A DNA stretch of 26,070 nucleotides from JBDTYT01 sp040005555. Lineage in GTDB: Bacteria > Actinomycetota > UBA4738 > HRBIN12. The notes below the pieces were generated by a model that was not told the origin of the DNA, did no database searches, and saw nothing but the letters and a program-made list of their open reading frames with translations. Positions 6,799 through 14,241 of the stretch are shown piece after piece; positions within the stretch are counted from its first letter, which is position 1; each line of letters starts with the position of its first letter. The position numbers and the translations under genes are program-made. The stretch is from contig JBDTYT010000015.1 of NCBI GenBank assembly GCA_040005555.1, positions 1 through 26,070 of the forward strand, given 5' to 3'.

Positions 6799-7772
6799 GC
6801 GAACCGGCGGCGCCGGATCCACCGCACCCACCTGCGGCACGGAGCGGATTGCACGCCTTGCTGCAGGCAGGCGAGTTCGTGGTCACCGCCGAGCTGCAAG
6901 CGACCGATTCCGCCGAGCCGACGTCGGTGCATCACCTCGGCGATGCGCTGCGAGGCCGCGTGGACGCCGTGAACTGCACGGACAACAGCGCAGCGCACGC
7001 GCACCTCGGTCCCTTGGCGGCGGCGCACCTCCTGCTCGATCGGGGGGTCGAACCGATCTTGCAGCTGGCGTGCCGCGACCGGAACCGGCTCGCGCTCCAG
7101 GCCGACATGCTGGGGGCCGCGGCGCTCGGGGTCCGCAACATCGTCTGCATGACCGGCGATGACGTGAGCGCAGGGGACCACCCGGAGGCGAAGCCCATCT
7201 ACGATATCGACTCGATCCATCTGCTGCGGATCGCGCGGATCATGCGGGACCGGGGGACCTACCTATCGGGCCGCCCGCTCGAGCACCCGCCGACCTTCTT
7301 GATCGGCGCCGTCGAGAACCCCTTCGCCCCACCGCTCGAGTTCCGTCCGATGCGCCTGGGGAAGAAGATCGAGGCCGGAGCGGAGTTCATCCAGACCCAG
7401 ATCTGCTTCAACATCGACAGGATGCGGCTGTTCATGGCGCGGACGCGAGAGCTCGGGCTGCTCGAGCGCGTGTGGATCCTCGCCGGCGTGTTCATCCCGC
7501 GGACCGCCCGAGCGACCCGGTACCTGCGGGACATGGTCCCCGGGATCGACGTGCCGGACCCCGTCATCGAGCGCATGGACTCCGTCCCGGCGACGCGTCA
7601 AGGGGACGAAGGCGTCGCGATCGCCCTCGAGCTCATCCAGCAGCTCCGTGAGATCGAGGGCATCTCGGGCGTCCACCTGATGACGATCCGAAACGAGGAG
7701 GCCATCCTGCGGGTCGTGGAGGGCGCCGGGCTGTTCCCGCGACCGAGCTCGTCCTCAGAGCCGGTAGGCTGA
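6795..7772 (+). CDS. metF: Methylenetetrahydrofolate reductase (MetF-like)
   Basis: The 325-residue MTHFR-family TIM barrel interconverts 5-methyl-THF and 5,10-methylene-THF with FAD. Seen: the early FVVTAELQATDSAEP strand with the catalytic-region Glu, VDAVNCTDNSAAHAHLG, ILQLACRDRNRLALQADMLGAAALG (the conserved CRDRN segment), NIVCMTGDD, a long FLIGAVENPFAPP segment, and KKIEAGAEFIQTQICFN. GTG 6795 is chosen because it overlaps the MetV stop (GTGA) and places the first motif at normal depth; longer in-frame extensions only read through the metV region. Next to MetV and two THF-dependent methyltransferases, it probably runs in the oxidative direction to use the methyl group, or it supplies methyl-THF to methionine synthesis. 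The first option is favoured by context but is inference. Confidence 0.92.
   Translation: MSEPAAPDPPHPPAARSGLHALLQAGEFVVTAELQATDSAEPTSVHHLGDALRGRVDAVNCTDNSAAHAHLGPLAAAHLLLDRGVEPILQLACRDRNRLALQADMLGAAALGVRNIVCMTGDDVSAGDHPEAKPIYDIDSIHLLRIARIMRDRGTYLSGRPLEHPPTFLIGAVENPFAPPLEFRPMRLGKKIEAGAEFIQTQICFNIDRMRLFMARTRELGLLERVWILAGVFIPRTARATRYLRDMVPGIDVPDPVIERMDSVPATRQGDEGVAIALELIQQLREIEGISGVHLMTIRNEEAILRVVEGAGLFPRPSSSSEPVG
7765..7770 (+). promoter_or_regulatory. Candidate -10 box for the htrA-like gene
   Basis: TAGGCT, preceded by GG, overlaps the end of metF. The same hexamer serves dop in this window. It would give a leader of roughly 105 bases that includes the 7802-7835 hairpin. Confidence 0.3.
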
Positions 7773-7801
7773 GGGGACCAGGGTCTCAGCTTCTTCCCAG
7801 G

Positions 7802-7835
7802 TTCGGCCGTGAACGGTGGCGACGGTCACGCCGAA
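7802..7835 (+). promoter_or_regulatory. Hairpin between metF and the htrA-like gene
   Basis: TTCGG-C-CGTGA (7802-7812) pairs with TCACGCCGAA (7826-7835): 10 bp with one bulged C and a 13-base loop. No T-run follows. It could end the demethylase operon, act in the htrA leader, or be a protein-binding palindrome. Confidence 0.35.
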
Positions 7836-7882
7836 TAGCGACCGATGCTCCTCACGATGTCATCCGAGAGCGAGGTCCTACG

Positions 7883-8980
7883 ATGAAACGCATCTTCGCC
7901 GTCGCGCTGGCCGCGGTCTTCCTCCTGGCGGCGTGCACTCGAACGGTGGTCCGCCACGGCACCGATACGAGCCCCGCCGTTCTGTCATCGCAGGGCTCCG
8001 CGCACGCCACGTCGGGCGATCCCATCGTGAACGTCGTGAAGGCCGTGCGTCCCGCGGTCGTGAACGTCACGACGGACATCGGCGCATCGAGCCCGTTCGG
8101 CAACCAGGGGACGGGCGTGGGCACCGGGTTCATCGTGCGGGCTGACGGCATCATCGTCACGAACTACCATGTCGTCGAGCACGCGCAGCGCATCACCGTC
8201 ATCACGCCGTCCCCGGATGTGCAGCGCTACGACGCTCGGGTGATCGGGGGCGACGCGACCGCTGATCTCGCGGTGCTGAAGATCCAGGCGCAAGGCCTTC
8301 CAACGGTGCCGCTCGGCGATTCGAGCGCCCTCGAGCTGGGGCAGCCGGTCGTGGCGATCGGCTACGCCCTCGCCCTGAAGGGAGGTCCGACCGTGACGAC
8401 CGGCATCGTGTCGGCGCTCGGGCGGAGCATCCAGGCGAGCGACCCCAACTGCGACGCCTGTCAGAACGGCGCCCGGACCTACTCGAACGTGATCCAGACC
8501 GACGCGGCCATCAACCCCGGCAACTCCGGGGGGCCGCTCGTGAACCTCGATGGCCAGGTCATCGGCATCAACACCGCCGGCAACGCTTCGGCGGAGAACA
8601 TCGGCTTCGCGATCGCCATCAACGCCGCGCTCCCGACGGTCTCATCGGCCGAATCCGACCCCACCGCGCCCGTCCCGTACCTCGGGGTCTCGACCCAGGA
8701 CGTGAGCCAGAGCCTGGCGTTCCAGTTCAACCTGCCGACGACGAGCGGTGCGTACGTGGTCGGCCTCTCGCCGGACGGACCGGCGCAGACCGCCGGCATG
8801 GCGGTCGGTGACGTGATCGTGCAGTTCGATGGGCACGCGGTGGCGGACTCGGAGAGCCTCGGCACCCTGATCCGGCAGCACCGGCCGGGCGACTCGGTCC
8901 AGGTGGTCGTGGTGAACGCGCGCGGCGACCACAAGACCTACGACGTCAAGCTCGGGGTCAACCCACTCCCGCAGTCCTGA
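7883..8980 (+). CDS. Lipoprotein HtrA/DegP-type serine protease with one PDZ domain
   Basis: The 365-residue protein begins with a lipoprotein signal peptide (MKRIF, hydrophobic core, LAAC lipobox with Cys18), so it should be anchored on the outer face of the membrane. The trypsin-like domain carries the triad His96 (TNYHVVEH), Asp128 (TADLAVLK) and Ser215 (NPGNSGGPL). A single PDZ domain spans about 260-360 (YLGVSTQDVSQ, GPAQTAGMAVGDVIVQFDG). HtrA proteases degrade or survey misfolded exported proteins. Unusual: a CDAC pair (Cys190, Cys193) in the loop before TYSNVIQTDAAINPGNSGGP could form a disulfide near the active site. The start is ATG 7883 with a weak GAGG-like site upstream. Many actinobacterial HtrA proteins are transmembrane rather than lipid-anchored. 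Confidence 0.92.
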   Translation: MKRIFAVALAAVFLLAACTRTVVRHGTDTSPAVLSSQGSAHATSGDPIVNVVKAVRPAVVNVTTDIGASSPFGNQGTGVGTGFIVRADGIIVTNYHVVEHAQRITVITPSPDVQRYDARVIGGDATADLAVLKIQAQGLPTVPLGDSSALELGQPVVAIGYALALKGGPTVTTGIVSALGRSIQASDPNCDACQNGARTYSNVIQTDAAINPGNSGGPLVNLDGQVIGINTAGNASAENIGFAIAINAALPTVSSAESDPTAPVPYLGVSTQDVSQSLAFQFNLPTTSGAYVVGLSPDGPAQTAGMAVGDVIVQFDGHAVADSESLGTLIRQHRPGDSVQVVVVNARGDHKTYDVKLGVNPLPQS

Positions 8981-8999
8981 GTCGAACGCCGCGAACACG

Positions 9000-9005
9000 T
9001 AAGCT
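9000..9005 (+). promoter_or_regulatory. -10 box for leaderless transcription of the M50 protease gene
   Basis: TAAGCT lies exactly 6 bases before GTG 9012, and no Shine-Dalgarno sequence is present. Confidence 0.5.
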
Positions 9006-9011
9006 GCGAAC

Positions 9012-9782
9012 GTGCGTCGATTCCGTGTGCGTGTCGGCCGCGTGTTCGGCATCCAGCTGTGGCTGCACGGATCTTGGTTCGTCGTCTTCGGGCTCGTCAC
9101 GTGGCTCACGGCCACCGAGTTCGGCGACCTGTACCCGCGCCTCGCATCGCCCGTACACGTCGCCATGGGCCTCACCACCGGAGCCGCGTTCTTCGGATGC
9201 CTCACCCTGCACGAGCTCGCGCACGCCCTCGTGTCGCGCCGGTTCGGCATCGTCGTGCGCGGGATCACGCTGTTCATGTTCGGTGGCGTCGCCGAGATCG
9301 AGGGCGAGATCGACGCGCCCGCCACCGAGTTCGCCGTAGCGCTGATCGGGCCGGCGATCTCGCTGAGCCTGGGCGCGGCGTTCGGGCTCGCCGCGCTGTT
9401 CGCGAGCGACCGCAGCTGGTCCGTCGTCGAAGGGATCACGGGAACGCTCGCGCTCGTGAACCTCGGTGTAGCGCTGTTCAACCTGGTCCCCGGACTGCCG
9501 CTGGACGGTGGACGGTTGCTCCGCGCATGGCTATGGCGCGTCTGGGGCGACCGCCGGCGAGCGACCCGGGTCGCCTCCATCGGCGGGCTGGTGGTCGCCG
9601 TGGCGCTTGCTGGGTTCGGTGTGGTCATCGGGCTCACCGGTGATCTCTTCGGCCTGTGGTACGTCCCGATGGGCGCGTTCCTGTGGTTCCTCGCCCGGGC
9701 CTCGGGGCGCGCGGTGCCGGTCTCGGTCGGTGCGCTAGCCTTGACGGATCGTGAGGGAGAGGCTGCGCGATCCGGATCGTGA
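9012..9782 (+). CDS. M50 family intramembrane zinc metalloprotease (site-2 protease-like)
   Basis: The 256-residue multi-pass membrane protein has the zinc motif HELAH (67-71, His67, Glu68, His71) inside a hydrophobic helix and the second M50 motif NLVPGLPLDGG (157-167) with the third zinc ligand Asp165. It opens with RVGRVFGIQLWLHGSW, typical of the Rv2625c/SpoIVFB-like M50B group. These enzymes cut membrane-embedded substrates such as anti-sigma factors. It lacks the C-terminal CBS pair common in actinobacterial members and ends shortly after the last helix. The start is GTG 9012, with TAAGCT 6 bases before it and no ribosome site. It lies 31 bases after the HtrA gene, a pairing that could serve envelope stress proteolysis (inference). 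Its last 32 bases overlap the micro-ORF before trmI. Confidence 0.9.
   Translation: MRRFRVRVGRVFGIQLWLHGSWFVVFGLVTWLTATEFGDLYPRLASPVHVAMGLTTGAAFFGCLTLHELAHALVSRRFGIVVRGITLFMFGGVAEIEGEIDAPATEFAVALIGPAISLSLGAAFGLAALFASDRSWSVVEGITGTLALVNLGVALFNLVPGLPLDGGRLLRAWLWRVWGDRRRATRVASIGGLVVAVALAGFGVVIGLTGDLFGLWYVPMGAFLWFLARASGRAVPVSVGALALTDREGEAARSGS
9736..9741 (+). promoter_or_regulatory. Candidate -10 box for the micro-ORF and trmI
   Basis: TAGCCT lies inside the 3' end of the M50 gene, 9 bases before GTG 9751. This spacing is also seen for pafB. Confidence 0.35.
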
Positions 9783-9840
9783 CGATGAACTCGCCAACGA
9801 GCTCTCGCCGGCCGAGTGGTACGGCGGCGCCGCGAGGTGA
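9751..9840 (+). CDS. 29-codon micro-ORF coupled to trmI
   Basis: GTG 9751 opens a charged 29-residue ORF (starts RERLRDPDRDDELANEL, ends AEWYGGAAR) whose TGA overlaps the trmI GTG as GTGA. By my count 25 of 29 third codon positions are G or C, as in real genes here, whereas the overlapping M50 frame has poorer codon use at its end. A candidate -10 box sits 9 bases upstream, so it may be translated from a near-leaderless mRNA. No homologue is recognised. It could be a small protein or a coupling leader for trmI. Confidence 0.45.
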   Translation: MRERLRDPDRDDELANELSPAEWYGGAAR

Positions 9841-10619
9841 GCGGGCCCTTCGAGACCGGGGACCGGATCTTGCTGGTCGATCAACGCGACCGGCGTTACC
9901 TGGTCAAGCTCAAGGCCGGAGACACGTGGCACTCGCACGGGGGGGCTCTGTCGCACGACCTCCTCATCGGCGCGGTCGAGGGGACGTCGATCCGCTCGGT
10001 CTCCGGCATGTCGTTCACGGCCTTCCGGCCCAGGCTCGCCGACTTCGTCCTCAAGATGCCGCGAGGGGCCCAGGTCGTCTACCCCAAGGACGTGGGGGCC
10101 ATCCTCGTCGAGGCCGACATCTTCCCGGGCGCTCGGGTGCTCGAGGCCGGCACGGGCTCGGGGTCGTTGACCCTGGCGCTGTGCCGCGCGACGGGTTCGC
10201 AGGGTCGGGTGGTGTCGTACGAGCTCCGCGCGGAGTTCCAGGCCTACGCGGCTCAGAACATCGACGCGTTCTTCGGCAAGTTGCCGGCGTGGCTCGAGCT
10301 CCGCGAGGGCGACGTGCGCGACGTGGCGGGGGAGACCTTCGATCGCGCGGTGCTCGACCTGCCCGAGCCGTGGGGCGTGCTCGAGACGCTCCGGCGCGTC
10401 CTCGAGCCCGGGGGGATCGCGTGTGCCTATCTCCCGACGATCGTGCAGGTCCAGCACTTCGTGCTCTCGCTGCACCCGGGTGCGTTCGAGCACCTGGAGA
10501 CCTTCGAGGTGCTGCACCGCTCGTGGCACATCACGGAGCGCAGTGTGCGTCCTGACCACCGGATGGTGGCGCACACCGGCTTCATCACGGTCGCGCGCAA
10601 GGTTGAGGGATCGACTTAG
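9837..10619 (+). CDS. trmI: tRNA (adenine-58-N1)-methyltransferase TrmI
   Basis: The 260-residue class I SAM-dependent methyltransferase forms m1A58 in the tRNA T-loop and usually works as a tetramer. Seen: the N-terminal beta domain SGPFETGDRILLVDQRDRRYLVKLKAGDTWHSHGG, the linker PKDVGAILVEADIFPG (83-98), SAM motif I EAGTGSGSLT (103-112), motif DLPEPWG (174-180) and a C-terminal domain ending FITVARKVEGST. GTG 9837 is chosen because it matches the family start (SGPF) and overlaps the micro-ORF stop; the in-frame codon 7 upstream adds only Arg-rich residues. In M. tuberculosis the homologue Rv2118c lies just upstream of the proteasome ATPase gene, so the neighbourhood is conserved. Confidence 0.95.
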   Translation: MSGPFETGDRILLVDQRDRRYLVKLKAGDTWHSHGGALSHDLLIGAVEGTSIRSVSGMSFTAFRPRLADFVLKMPRGAQVVYPKDVGAILVEADIFPGARVLEAGTGSGSLTLALCRATGSQGRVVSYELRAEFQAYAAQNIDAFFGKLPAWLELREGDVRDVAGETFDRAVLDLPEPWGVLETLRRVLEPGGIACAYLPTIVQVQHFVLSLHPGAFEHLETFEVLHRSWHITERSVRPDHRMVAHTGFITVARKVEGST

Positions 10620-10664
10620 GTCAACCGGCAAACCGTCCGACAACGTATCAGCGGTCGGAGGACT

Positions 10665-10693
10665 TCCCCCGGCCTCCTCGGTCGTCCGGGGGA
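10665..10693. promoter_or_regulatory. Inverted repeat upstream of the proteasome ATPase promoter
   Basis: TCCCCCGG (10665-10672) pairs with CCGGGGGA (10686-10693): 8 perfect base pairs with a 13-base loop. It ends 7 bases before the TATACT box and covers the -35 region. It may be an operator, or a hairpin that ends trmI transcripts; no T-run follows. Confidence 0.4.
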
Positions 10694-10700
10694 CCGGCTC

Positions 10701-10706
10701 TATACT
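10701..10706 (+). promoter_or_regulatory. -10 box of the ARC/mpa gene
   Basis: TATACT is the closest match to the consensus in the window. A start near 10713 gives a leader of about 19 bases that holds the GAGAGGTGAGG ribosome site. Confidence 0.55.
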
Positions 10707-10731
10707 TCCGCCACGCGAGAGGTGAGGTGCG

Positions 10732-12486
10732 ATGCCCGGGACCGATCCACGCGAGGAGCAGGAGCTCCACGAGAAACAGGTGCACGAGCTCCAGACGCAG
10801 GTGCGCTTCCTGGAAGACGAGATCGCGCTGCTCCGGCGGCGGCTCACGAACGCGCCCCGCCAGGTGAAGATCCTCGAGGAGAAGGTCCTCGAGACGAAGA
10901 GCGACCTCGCCCGCGCACTCGCCCAGAACGAGAAGCTCGCCGGCGCGCTCACGGGCGAGCGAGAGAAGATCGAAGCTCTGCGCGAGGAGGTCGAGAAGCT
11001 CAGCCAGCCCCCGGCGTCTTTCGGCGTGTTCCTCGGCGCGAACGACGACGGCTCGGTCGACGTGTTCACCTCGGGCCGCAAGATGCGCGTGAACGTGAAT
11101 CCCGAGCTCGACGCCTCGATGCTCCGCAAGGGCATCGAGGTCATCCTCAACGAGGCCATGAACGTGGTCGAGGTGCTCGAGCCCGATCGCAGCGGCGAGG
11201 TCATGAGGGTCAAGGACCGCCTCGGCGAGGACCGGGTCGTGGTGATCGGCCGCGGCGACGAGGAGATCGTCGCCACCCTATCCGCCGTTCTACGAGGCGA
11301 GGAGACCATCCGGGCCGGCGACCCGTTGCTGATCGACCCCCGCTCCAACGTGGCTCTCGAGAAGCTCCCGAAGGAGGAGGTCGAGGAGCTGGTCTTGGAG
11401 GAGATCCCCGACGTGTCGTACGAAGACATCGGCGGCCTCGAGGGCCAGATCGAGGCGATCCGCGACGCCGTCGAGCTGCCCTTCCTGTACGCGGAGCTGT
11501 TCGCCGAGCATCAGCTCGAAGCCCCGAAGGGCGTGCTCCTGTACGGGCCTCCGGGTTGCGGCAAGACGCTCATCGCGAAGGCGGTGGCCAAGTCCCTCGC
11601 GGACAAGGTGCGCGAGCGCACCGGCCGCCAGGACGCGCACTCCTACTTCCTGAACATCAAGGGCCCGGAGCTGCTCAACAAGTACGTCGGCGAGACCGAG
11701 CGGCAGATCCGGCAGATCTTCCAGCGCGCCAAGGAGCGGAGCGAGGAGGGCTTGCCGGTCATCGTGTTCTTCGATGAGATGGACTCGATCTTCCGTACGC
11801 GGGGGACCGGCATCTCCTCCGACGTCGAGTCGACGATCGTGCCGCAACTGCTTTCTGAGCTCGACGGCGTCGAGACCTTGAAGAACGTCATCGTGATCGG
11901 CGCTTCGAACCGCGAGGACCTCATCGACCCCGCGATCTTGCGCCCCGGGCGCCTGGACGTGAAGATCAAGATCGAACGGCCGACGGCACCTCAGGCGTCG
12001 GACATCATGAGCAAGTACATGAACCCACGGGTGCCGATCCACCCCGACGAGATCGAGCGCTCGAAGGGCGACGCCCGCGCTGCGACCTCGCGGATGACCC
12101 AGTCGACGGTCGATCGCATGTACGCGGAGACGGACGAGAATCGCTTCCTCGAGGTGACCTACGCGTCAGGGGACAAGGAGATCCTGTTCTTCAAGGACTT
12201 CAACTCGGGCGCGATGATCGAGAACATCGTTCGCCGGGCGAAGAAGGAGGCGATCAAGCGCTTCCTGCAGACGGGGGAGAAGGGCATCAAGTCCGACGAC
12301 CTCCAGCAAGCGATCCGCGACGAATTCAAGGAGAACGAGGACCTGCCGAACACGACGAACCCCGATGACTGGGCCCGGATCTCGGGCAAGAAGGGCGAGC
12401 GCATCGTGTACGTGCGGACGCTGCTGTCGGACGACCGCGGCGAAGGCAAGCAGGTCGAGCGGATCAGCGCCGGCCAGTACCTGTAG
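10732..12486 (+). CDS. arc: Proteasome-associated AAA+ ATPase ARC/Mpa
   Basis: The 584-residue hexameric unfoldase binds Pup on tagged proteins and threads them into the 20S core. Domains seen: an N-terminal coiled coil (about 8-90, heptad-rich, QVHELQTQVRFLEDEI) that captures Pup; tandem OB folds (about 95-220, PPASFGVFLGANDDGSVDVF); and the AAA module with Walker A GPPGCGKT (272-279), pore loop NKYVGE (316-321), Walker B IVFFDEMD (344-351) and RPGRLD arginine-finger region. The protein ends AGQYL, the C-terminal motif that docks in alpha-ring pockets and opens the gate. ATG 10732 has GAGAGGTGAGG upstream. It is called mpa in mycobacteria and arc in other actinobacteria. dop follows at once, its ATG 10 bases after the arc stop codon. 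Confidence 0.97.
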   Translation: MPGTDPREEQELHEKQVHELQTQVRFLEDEIALLRRRLTNAPRQVKILEEKVLETKSDLARALAQNEKLAGALTGEREKIEALREEVEKLSQPPASFGVFLGANDDGSVDVFTSGRKMRVNVNPELDASMLRKGIEVILNEAMNVVEVLEPDRSGEVMRVKDRLGEDRVVVIGRGDEEIVATLSAVLRGEETIRAGDPLLIDPRSNVALEKLPKEEVEELVLEEIPDVSYEDIGGLEGQIEAIRDAVELPFLYAELFAEHQLEAPKGVLLYGPPGCGKTLIAKAVAKSLADKVRERTGRQDAHSYFLNIKGPELLNKYVGETERQIRQIFQRAKERSEEGLPVIVFFDEMDSIFRTRGTGISSDVESTIVPQLLSELDGVETLKNVIVIGASNREDLIDPAILRPGRLDVKIKIERPTAPQASDIMSKYMNPRVPIHPDEIERSKGDARAATSRMTQSTVDRMYAETDENRFLEVTYASGDKEILFFKDFNSGAMIENIVRRAKKEAIKRFLQTGEKGIKSDDLQQAIRDEFKENEDLPNTTNPDDWARISGKKGERIVYVRTLLSDDRGEGKQVERISAGQYL

Positions 12487-12489
12487 GCT
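12484..12489 (+). promoter_or_regulatory. -10 box for leaderless dop transcription
   Basis: TAGGCT starts with the TAG stop codon of arc and lies 6 bases before the dop ATG, without any ribosome site. Confidence 0.5.
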
Positions 12490-12495
12490 GCCCGG

Positions 12496-13980
12496 ATGGC
12501 CATCCCCAAGGTCATCGGCACCGAGACCGAGTACGGCATCGCCGCCGTCGGCCAGTCCGATTTCAACCCGGTCTTGTCCTCGTCGATGCTGATCAGCACG
12601 TACGCGGGATCGCTGCGCCGGATCCGGTGGGATTACGAGCAGGAATCGCCGCTGCGCGACGCGCGTGGGTTCGAGCCGGTGCAGATGCGCGAGCCGTCTG
12701 AGGAGGACCTCGGTCTGGCGAACGTCATCTTGCCGAACGGAGCGCGGTACTACGTCGATCACGCGCACCCTGAGTACTCGACGCCGGAGTGCGCCTCGCC
12801 CCGTGAGCTGGTGATCCACGACAAGGCGGGGGAGCGGATCTTGGAGCGTTCGCTGGACGAGCTCCACCGGGTGCTGTCGCCGGGCCAGCGGGTCGCGATC
12901 TACAAGAACAACAGCGACGGAAAAGGGAACTCCTACGGCACGCATGAGAACTACCTCGTCGACCGGGCGACCCCGTTCACGAACATCGTCCGCGACCTCA
13001 CCCCGTTCTTCGTCTCGCGCCAGGTCTTTACCGGGGCCGGCAAGCTCGGCGCCGAAGCGCAGTGGGAGGAGCGAGGCCGCCACCGGTACCAGCTCACCCA
13101 GCGAGCAGACTTCTTCGAAGCCGAGGTCGGGCTGGAGACCACGCTGAAACGCCCGATCATCAACACGCGCGACGAGCCGCACGCGGATCCCGACAAGTAC
13201 CGCCGTCTGCACGTGATCGTGGGTGACGCGAACATGTGCGAGGTCGCGACGTTCTTGAAGCTCGGAACCACCGCGATCGTGCTGAAGATGATCGAGGACG
13301 AATACGCTCCCGACCTCTCGCTCGCGAACGCCGTGGCGTCGCTGCACGAGATCTCGCGCGACATCACGTGCACGGCTCAGGTGCGCCTGTCCGACGGCAG
13401 ACGGCTCACCGCCGTCCAGCTCCAATGGGAGTACCTCGAGCGGGCCCACAAGTACGTCGAGCAAGAGGACGACACGCCGGACAACCGCGAGGTGCTCTCG
13501 CGCTGGGAGACCGTCTTGTCGACCCTCGAGAGCGAGCCTTTGTCGCTCGCACGGGAGCTCGATTGGGTCGCGAAGTATCGCCTGCTCGAGGGCTACCGTG
13601 AGCGTGATGGTCTCGCGTGGTCCGACCCCAAGCTCAGGCTGGTCGACCTCCAGTACCACGACGTGCGGCGGGACAAGGGCCTCTACCACCGCCTCGCGGC
13701 AACCGGCAACGTCGAGCGGCTCACGACCGACGACGAGATCGAACGGGCCGTCATGGAGCCTCCGCAGGACACCCGCGCGTACTTCCGCGGGCGCTGCATC
13801 TCGAAGTATCCGGACGCGATCGCCGCGGCCTCGTGGGATTCGATCATCTTCGACACCGGAGGCGACACGCTCCAACGGGTCCCGATGCGGGAACCGTTGA
13901 AGGGCACTCGCGCCCACGTCGAGGACCTCCTCGCCCGCTCCCCTGATCCCGCGGACTTGGTCGAACTACTCCGGTCCTGA
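12496..13980 (+). CDS. dop: Depupylase/deamidase Dop
   Basis: The 494-residue enzyme of the carboxylate-amine ligase (glutamine synthetase-like) fold removes Pup from substrates and, where Pup ends in Gln, deamidates it. Seen: the N-terminal metal motif GTETEYG (8-14, Glu10 and Glu12), the YYVDHAHPEYSTPEC block (85-99) with Asp88 at the position of the catalytic Asp, KNNSDGKGNSYGTHENYL, and RPIINTRDEPHADPDKYRRLHVIVGDAN. Residues about 37-79 form the Dop-specific insert absent from PafA downstream, which separates the two paralogues. The start is ATG 12496 with a TAGGCT box 6 bases before. Because the Pup here already ends in Glu, the depupylase activity is presumably the needed one. Confidence 0.97.
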   Translation: MAIPKVIGTETEYGIAAVGQSDFNPVLSSSMLISTYAGSLRRIRWDYEQESPLRDARGFEPVQMREPSEEDLGLANVILPNGARYYVDHAHPEYSTPECASPRELVIHDKAGERILERSLDELHRVLSPGQRVAIYKNNSDGKGNSYGTHENYLVDRATPFTNIVRDLTPFFVSRQVFTGAGKLGAEAQWEERGRHRYQLTQRADFFEAEVGLETTLKRPIINTRDEPHADPDKYRRLHVIVGDANMCEVATFLKLGTTAIVLKMIEDEYAPDLSLANAVASLHEISRDITCTAQVRLSDGRRLTAVQLQWEYLERAHKYVEQEDDTPDNREVLSRWETVLSTLESEPLSLARELDWVAKYRLLEGYRERDGLAWSDPKLRLVDLQYHDVRRDKGLYHRLAATGNVERLTTDDEIERAVMEPPQDTRAYFRGRCISKYPDAIAAASWDSIIFDTGGDTLQRVPMREPLKGTRAHVEDLLARSPDPADLVELLRS

Positions 13981-13993
13981 CGGGGTCCGCAGG

Positions 13994-13999
13994 TAGAAT
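13994..13999 (+). promoter_or_regulatory. -10 box of the pup-prcB-prcA operon
   Basis: TAGAAT lies in GGTAGAATCG, a ten-base block repeated exactly at the tatA promoter. A start near 14006 leaves a leader of about 29 bases containing GAGAGGAG (14021-14028). Confidence 0.5.
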
Positions 14000-14034
14000 C
14001 GTCTTCACCGCTCGAGCAGCGAGAGGAGCCCGCC

Positions 14035-14241
14035 GTGCCCCAGGAACAGGAACAGAAGAAGATCCAGAAGAAGTCCGGCGGCGGCGGCGCCGAGGAGCAG
14101 GACGCCGGCCAGGTCAAGGCCACCGCGAAGGGCGAGAAGCTCAAGGAGGAGATGGACGAGATCCTCGATGAGATCGACTCGGTCCTGGAGGAGAACGCCG
14201 AGGAGTTCGTGAAGTCCTACGTCCAGAAGGGCGGGGAGTGA
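14035..14241 (+). CDS. pup: Prokaryotic ubiquitin-like protein Pup
   Basis: The 68-residue, mostly disordered, acidic protein is ligated through its C-terminal Glu to substrate lysines by PafA. Seen: a polar, Lys/Gln-rich N-terminus (PQEQEQKKIQKK), a GGGG spacer, the helix-forming region KLKEEMDEILDEIDSVLEENAEEFV (about 35-59) that pairs with the ARC coiled coil, and the family end SYVQKGGE. The last residue is Glu68, coded directly, so no deamidation is needed; many Pups end in Gln. GTG 14035 has GAGAGGAG 6 bases upstream. Its stop overlaps the prcB start (GTGA). Confidence 0.97.
   Translation: MPQEQEQKKIQKKSGGGGAEEQDAGQVKATAKGEKLKEEMDEILDEIDSVLEENAEEFVKSYVQKGGE

Noticed and set aside
7845..7886. 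13-codon ORF (MLLTMSSESEVLR) ending in ATGA overlap with the htrA-like start
   Set aside because: No ribosome site or -10 box at a sensible distance; any ATGA start creates such an overlap, so chance is sufficient.
9735..11429. 564-codon minus-strand ORF opposite trmI and arc
   Set aside because: Ser/Arg-rich then Glu/Arg-rich antisense translation of strongly supported genes.
12166..13917. 583-codon minus-strand ORF opposite dop
   Set aside because: Antisense of a conserved gene; no recognisable fold.
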